From the NCBI RefSeq assembly GCF_029076695.1, contig NZ_JARFIK010000001.1:434001-498000 (forward strand): a stretch of 64,000 nucleotides of DNA, given 5' to 3'. Origin of the DNA: Adlercreutzia equolifaciens (GTDB lineage: Bacteria > Actinomycetota > Coriobacteriia > Coriobacteriales > Eggerthellaceae). A program made the translations under genes and the position numbers. The stretch's first letter is position 1. Every line of letters begins with the position of its first letter. The notes under the pieces are model-generated. The model saw only the letters and a program-made list of their open reading frames with translations, searched no databases and was not told where the DNA came from. This document shows, piece by piece, positions 59,674 to 64,000 of the stretch.

Positions 59674-61191
59674 ATGGCAGACATCAACCAGATGCTCATC
59701 GACTGGACCGGCGAGATCGATACCTTTATGTACACCTACATTCTGGTGATCCTGCTGGTGGCTGTCGGCATCTACTACACCGTGCGCACGAAGGCGGTGC
59801 AGATTCGCTACATCAAGGACATGTTCACCCAGTTGACGGAGAAGAAGCATGTCGAGGGTGAGAAGTCCATCAGCTCGTTCCAGGCCCTCATGGTGTCCAC
59901 CGCTTCCCGCGTGGGCACGGGCAATATTGCCGGCATTGCCACGGCCATTGCCACGGGCGGTCCGGGCGCGGTGTTCTGGATGTGGCTTATGTCCATCATC
60001 GGTGCCGCTTCGGCCTTTATCGAGTCCACCTTGGCTCAGATCTACAAGATCCGCGGCAAAGAGGGCGAGTTCCGCGGTGGTCCCGCCTACTACATCCAGC
60101 AGGGCCTGGGCGCTCGCTGGCTGGGCATCATCTTCGCCGTGGCTCTTATCCTGTGCTTCGCCTTCGGCTTCAATGGGCTGCAGGCCTTCAACATGACTTC
60201 GGCCTTGGAGTACTACATCCCCGATTACGCCACCAATGGCACCGCTGTGGGCGTAGGTATTGTGCTCATCGTGTTCACCGCCTTTGTTATCTTCGGTGGT
60301 GCGAAGCGCATCTCCATTATCACCTCCATCATCGTGCCCATCATGGCCATCGCTTACATCCTGCTGGCCATTTGGACCACGGTGACCAACATCGGTGAGA
60401 TCCCCGCGGTGTTCTCGCTCATCTTCACCAATGCGTTCGACTTCCAGTCCATTGCCGGCGGTTTTGCGGGCTCGGTGGTTATGCTGGGCATCAAGCGCGG
60501 CCTGTTCTCCAATGAGGCCGGCATGGGCTCCGCCCCGAACGCCGCCGCTACGGCCTCGGTGTCCCACCCCGTGAAGCAGGGCCTGGTGCAGAGCTTGTCC
60601 GTGTACATCGACACGCTGCTCATCTGCACCTGCTCCGCTATGATGGTGCTCATCTTCTGGGTGCAGGATCCTGCCGCCGCTGCTGCCCTGAACGGCATGC
60701 CGCTGGTGCAGCTGGCCGTGAACAACTCCGTGGGCGTGGTGGGCATCCACTTCATCACCTTCGCCATCTTCGCCTTCGCGTTCTCCAGCCTCATTGGCAA
60801 CTACTTCTACGCCGAGACGAATTTCCGCTACATCTTCAAGAACACGAAGTGGGGCATGGTGGTCTTCCGCGTGCTGTGCCTGGCCGCCATCTTCTATGGC
60901 TGCGTGAACAGCTTCGACTTGGCTTGGAACCTGGCGGACATCTTCATGGGCTTCATGGCCATCATCAACTTGATCGCCATCCTGCTGCTGGGCAAGTGGG
61001 CGCTCAAGGCGCTCGACGACTACACCGCTCAGCGCAAGGCCGGCAAGGACCCGGTGTTCCTGGCTTCCAGCGTGCCTGGTATGCCTCCTTGCGAGTGCTG
61101 GACCACGGCCGATCTGCCTGATTTTGGTGTGAATCCCGTTGAGGAGTACATCGAGGAGGCCGCCAACTTCGACGTTGAGGGTTTGAAGTAA
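59674..61191 (+). CDS. Sodium:alanine (AGCS) symporter
   Basis: This encodes 505 residues from the ATG at 59674, with AGGGAAGG five bases upstream. The family signature GxGNIAGIATAIATGGPGA and the GLFSNEAGMGSAP motif are present, with about 11 transmembrane helices. Alanine or glycine import with Na+ is likely. A TAGAAT box lies at 59547-59552. In many bacteria glycine riboswitches precede this gene; I looked and saw no such core here. Confidence 0.93.
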   Translation: MADINQMLIDWTGEIDTFMYTYILVILLVAVGIYYTVRTKAVQIRYIKDMFTQLTEKKHVEGEKSISSFQALMVSTASRVGTGNIAGIATAIATGGPGAVFWMWLMSIIGAASAFIESTLAQIYKIRGKEGEFRGGPAYYIQQGLGARWLGIIFAVALILCFAFGFNGLQAFNMTSALEYYIPDYATNGTAVGVGIVLIVFTAFVIFGGAKRISIITSIIVPIMAIAYILLAIWTTVTNIGEIPAVFSLIFTNAFDFQSIAGGFAGSVVMLGIKRGLFSNEAGMGSAPNAAATASVSHPVKQGLVQSLSVYIDTLLICTCSAMMVLIFWVQDPAAAAALNGMPLVQLAVNNSVGVVGIHFITFAIFAFAFSSLIGNYFYAETNFRYIFKNTKWGMVVFRVLCLAAIFYGCVNSFDLAWNLADIFMGFMAIINLIAILLLGKWALKALDDYTAQRKAGKDPVFLASSVPGMPPCECWTTADLPDFGVNPVEEYIEEAANFDVEGLK

Positions 61192-61217
61192 GGCGCCGAA
61201 GCTCCTGCATCGACAAG

Positions 61218-61255
61218 AAGGGCTCCGTCCTCATGAGGACGGAGCCCTTTCTTTT
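61218..61255. terminator. Perfect palindromic terminator between convergent genes
   Basis: A 16-bp perfect palindrome (61218-61249) is followed by TTTCTTTT on the plus strand. It can terminate the symporter transcript, and less well the minus-strand gene. Confidence 0.92.
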
Positions 61256-61285
61256 GGGAAGCTCAACGGGTGGTGCGCGGAAGGC

Positions 61286-62812
61286 CTAGGCCTCGTTCAT
61301 TTTGCGGCGAAGACGCAGGGCCACGGCGGCGCTGCCCAAACCCACCAGGGCCGTAGCGCCCAGGGTGAGCGGCAGTTCATCGCCAGATTGGGGAATGGTC
61401 TTGGTGGCCGAGGTGCCGGTGTGCTCGGCAGCCTCGTCGCCGTTCTCATCGGGACGCTCGACGGCGCGCACATCGTAGACATCGAAGGCCTCGTGAGATG
61501 CGGTGAAGCCTTCGTTGGCGGCCAAGGCCATAAGTACCGTGGCTGCTGTCACAGGCTCGTCGCCGTCAAGGCCGGTGTAGCCGTCCAGGGACGAGTCGGC
61601 GTGGGCGGTCAAGTAGCCCAGGGGGGTGGAATCGTTGGAGGTCTTGAGGTCGGTCTGAGGATCGGCGCCCATGGCTACCAGCGCGGTCATGGCGTAGGCG
61701 GTAGAGGGGACGTCGCCTTCAAGAGCAAGGCCGTCAACGGGCCAGCTGCCATCGATGAGCTGAGCGTCGGCAAGACCTTCGGCCGCGGCGTCCACGGCAT
61801 CCTGCAGCGCCCCCTTGCCAAAGGCCTTGGCAAGGTCCTTGTCGTCGACGAAGGGGATGAGCGCCAGGAGCGCCTGGCTGGTAAGGGGGATGGAGTAGGT
61901 TTCAGCGGTCTCGCTCGGCCAGATATAGCCATCGTCGTCCTGGAGCATCCAGATGGCGCCTACCAGATCCTCGATAGTGTTTTCCTGGGTAGGCTCATAG
62001 CCGTCGTTGCCGAAGACAGGAAGCATGAAGACCGCCTCATCGGGAGTGGGTTCCATGTCGGCGACGATCTTCTCCATCTCCTGCACCAAGTTGCGGGTGG
62101 TGCCGTTGAGGTCCACGGCGGTGCAGTCGATGCCGGCAGCGGTGAGCATCATGATGTAGCCGCCGTATTGGCCGCCCGTCAGGCCGTCCTTCGCGCGCTT
62201 CTCATCCTTGATCAGGCTCTTCATGATGGCATCGGCATCGATGTCCTCGCCCTTGCCCAGGGAGTTAAGAGCAATAGCGGCGTTGACCAGCGAGCCGTCC
62301 AGGGCACCATCGGGGCCGTCCGCAACGAAGCGTGCCGTAAGCTCTTTCAAAAGCTGGGCCGTGGCTGCCTCGTCGGTGGGGAAGTACTGATCGACGGTGA
62401 CCCCGGGGGTGCCGTCGTCGGCGGGAAGATCGGTGGTACCGCTCTCGTCGGTATCGGTGCCTTCGTCGGCGGTTCCGGTGTCGGGCGTCGTGGCAGTTGG
62501 CTCGTCTGCGGCGGTGTCGTCAGCGCCTTCGGACGGAGTGGCGTCGTCGGCGGACTCTTCGGCGTCCGTCGTCGACGCCGCGGCCTCGGGGTTGCTCGGC
62601 TCAGCGGTAGCGTCGGAGGTCTCGTCCACCGACATGGCGGCGGCAGGGGCCTCGGCGGCCGTTTCGGCGCCCCATGCCGGAATGGCCGGCAGGAGACCGA
62701 AGCTCAGAGCCACCGAGGCGAAGACGGCCAAAGTCTTTTTGCCCAGGGTGCGGAAGGAGCGGCCTCGGGAGCGGCCGGTCGGAAGAGAGGGGGATGATGA
62801 GGGCGCGGACAT
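61286..62812 (-). CDS. LPXTG-like surface protein with an alpha/alpha-toroid (prenyltransferase/squalene cyclase-like) domain
   Basis: This encodes 508 residues from the ATG at 62812 (a longer start at 62851 adds 13). The signal peptide ends AIPAWGA (about residue 49). An acidic Thr/Asp/Ala spacer reaches about 130. Residues 140-430 contain helical repeats with the Gly-Tyr-Ile-Trp and SWPVDG motifs seen in terpene cyclase/prenyltransferase toroids. The end has IPQSGD, a hydrophobic helix and RLRRK: a sortase signal variant. The toroid domain here probably binds ligands rather than acting as an enzyme. Confidence 0.75.
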   Translation of the reverse strand: MSAPSSSPSLPTGRSRGRSFRTLGKKTLAVFASVALSFGLLPAIPAWGAETAAEAPAAAMSVDETSDATAEPSNPEAAASTTDAEESADDATPSEGADDTAADEPTATTPDTGTADEGTDTDESGTTDLPADDGTPGVTVDQYFPTDEAATAQLLKELTARFVADGPDGALDGSLVNAAIALNSLGKGEDIDADAIMKSLIKDEKRAKDGLTGGQYGGYIMMLTAAGIDCTAVDLNGTTRNLVQEMEKIVADMEPTPDEAVFMLPVFGNDGYEPTQENTIEDLVGAIWMLQDDDGYIWPSETAETYSIPLTSQALLALIPFVDDKDLAKAFGKGALQDAVDAAAEGLADAQLIDGSWPVDGLALEGDVPSTAYAMTALVAMGADPQTDLKTSNDSTPLGYLTAHADSSLDGYTGLDGDEPVTAATVLMALAANEGFTASHEAFDVYDVRAVERPDENGDEAAEHTGTSATKTIPQSGDELPLTLGATALVGLGSAAVALRLRRKMNEA

Positions 62813-63177
62813 AAGGGAACCTCGCTTTCCAATAATCAAGATAGGGCGCATCGGGGCATGCGCGTCGTACGGGCCATGGACTCAGTGTAGGTCCCGCGGA
62901 TTGCGGAGGCGGAAAGTAAGGCTCATCCGTCATCGATTAGTAGCACGGTTTCGACGCGCCTGTTGACTGAGGGCAAAAGCAGCGTTTGATCTGCTGCAAA
63001 GAGCAGGTTGCGAGAAAGATTACAGCTCATCAACAGTCGAAAAATCTCAGCCCATTTGACACGCCGTCGAGGTAAAGGCCGTTTCTCCATAGTAAGATAC
63101 GCCTCGTAAGAAGAAATGCAGCATGCTTCGACTGGGGCTGAGGTCGATGGCGTGCTTGCCGCGTATAGAGGTATGCC
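62813..63177. other. Divergent region between two surface-protein genes
   Basis: This gap must hold promoters for both flanking surface genes. A TTGACA at 63056-63061 and a TAAGAT at 63093-63098 are seen but are 31 bases apart, so they do not form one promoter. No structured RNA or repeat is clear. Confidence 0.35.
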
Positions 63178-64000
63178 ATGAAACGGATCACCAATGAGGC
63201 AGGGCATGCGATGGCGCAGCGCGCTCTGGCCGTGCTGTTGGCAGCTGCGCTGGGCGTCAGCGGGCTGCTGGCGGGGTGCGCCACGTCTACACCGATAGCC
63301 ACCCCGGCCGACAGCGTTACCGTCATAGAAGACGATGCGGCTCCCATGAGCGATCGGACCGCCGCCCAGGAAGCGGCGCTTGCCGAGGAAGAGCGCGCGA
63401 CCGATGTGGATGAACTGGGCTATCTGCCCGGCCAAATTGTCGTGGTCTACGAGGACGATGCCACCGAGGCCGAGCGCGAAGAGGCGGTGGAGTCCCTAGG
63501 TGCCGAGGAGACGGGCGAGGTGGCCGAGTTCGACTCCGGCGATGTGTCTGCCCTGACCATCGATGACGGGATGACCGTGGAGACGGCCGTGCGCCAGGCG
63601 GAGGCCGAGGATGCGGTCAAGTACGCGGTACCGAACTACGTGGTGGATCTGTTCGACGACCCGGCCGCCGAGGCCTTCGGCGCCATTGGGGTCGATTCGC
63701 GCAGTGCCGACCAGTGGTACCTGAATTTCATCGAAGCGCCGGCGGCCTGGGATCTGCTGGCCGCGAAGGCACCGAAGGCAAAGCCCGTCAAAGTGGCCGT
63801 TCTGGACACCGGAGCGTCCCTCAGCCATCCCGACCTAACCAACATCATCAATAAGCAGGTCAGCGCTGAAGTGGTGTGGACCGATAACACCAATGCGGCC
63901 TCCTGGAAGACCGCACCGCTCCGCGGCGACGGCTACACCAACGGCGGCTCCACCGTCGACGAGCTGTCCAGTCACGGAACCCACGTGTCGGGCATTATCG
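63178..64000 (+). CDS. Subtilisin-like (S8) serine protease lipoprotein, 3' end outside window
   Basis: The reading frame runs from the ATG at 63178 (AGAGG six bases upstream) past the end of the window, 274 codons so far. The signal peptide ends at a lipobox, LLAGC. An acidic pro-region with an I9-like strand (PGQIVVVYEDDATE) precedes the catalytic domain. The Asp motif VAVLDTGA and the His motif SHGTHVSGI are present; the Ser motif would be downstream. It is likely a surface-tethered protease. It diverges from the toroid-fold surface gene. Confidence 0.9.
   Translation, partial: MKRITNEAGHAMAQRALAVLLAAALGVSGLLAGCATSTPIATPADSVTVIEDDAAPMSDRTAAQEAALAEEERATDVDELGYLPGQIVVVYEDDATEAEREEAVESLGAEETGEVAEFDSGDVSALTIDDGMTVETAVRQAEAEDAVKYAVPNYVVDLFDDPAAEAFGAIGVDSRSADQWYLNFIEAPAAWDLLAAKAPKAKPVKVAVLDTGASLSHPDLTNIINKQVSAEVVWTDNTNAASWKTAPLRGDGYTNGGSTVDELSSHGTHVSGII

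Overview
The window looks like a chromosomal segment of a GC-rich Gram-positive bacterium. Coriobacteriia, most likely the Eggerthellaceae, is my best guess. The reasons are the high GC content with GTG and TTG starts, the many LPXTG-like and lipobox surface proteins, the hyp hydrogenase-maturation genes, a SipW-type signal peptidase beside TasA-like proteins, and the amino-acid symporters with threonine dehydratase. I cannot name a species. I see no rRNA operon, insertion sequence, complete prophage or CRISPR array.

Layout: tRNA-Ile (5' end outside the window) and tRNA-Ala (1-262) are followed by about 500 bases without a gene. These hold direct repeats just after tRNA-Ala and a duplicated structured RNA-like motif. 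Positions 771-13464 form a cell-surface locus: a very large secreted protein of beta-helix type, two SipW-class TasA-like proteins, two membrane-anchored surface proteins, the SipW-like signal peptidase, a 1236-residue LRR/vWA/MucBP-like adhesin and a small membrane protein. Next come a PD-(D/E)XK family protein, TraX-like, CPBP and DnaJ-domain genes, typA (17000-18811), a PpiC/PrsA-like lipoprotein and a lone ABC ATPase. Two tRNA-Ser genes lie on the minus strand.

Positions 22280-37040 carry metabolism and transport: an amidohydrolase, a CorC-like CBS protein, an MFS-CBS fusion, cysE, threonine dehydratase, a DAACS symporter, a DUF1292 protein, an M20 dipeptidase, an orphan LytTR regulator and glucose-6-phosphate isomerase. 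Positions 37146-41165 are hypF-hypC-hypD; hypE is absent here. Positions 42171-47523 form a Bce-type antimicrobial-peptide sensing and detoxification module: a 32-codon membrane peptide, ATPase and permease, facing a BceS/BceR-like two-component system. Both arms carry the same 11-base candidate operator (10 of 11 identical). Positions 47836-50255 hold a MarR-like regulator and a molybdate-sensing pair (HTH plus periplasmic-binding-like regulator, and a double Mop/TOBE protein). The last part holds PH-domain membrane proteins, a second CBS/CorC protein, a glucosaminidase-like exported protein, a TrkA pair, a DUF2207 protein, a shikimate kinase-family protein, an AGCS symporter, an LPXTG-like toroid-fold protein and the start of a subtilisin-like lipoprotein.

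The least explained signals are non-coding. They are a tandem RNA-like leader upstream of the surface locus, an exact 12-mer (GGGGAACCAAAC) confined to three gaps between convergent genes, a repeat found just after three stop codons, and several long inverted repeats in convergent gaps. Everything here comes from reading the sequence; family names rest on recognised motifs, not on database searches.
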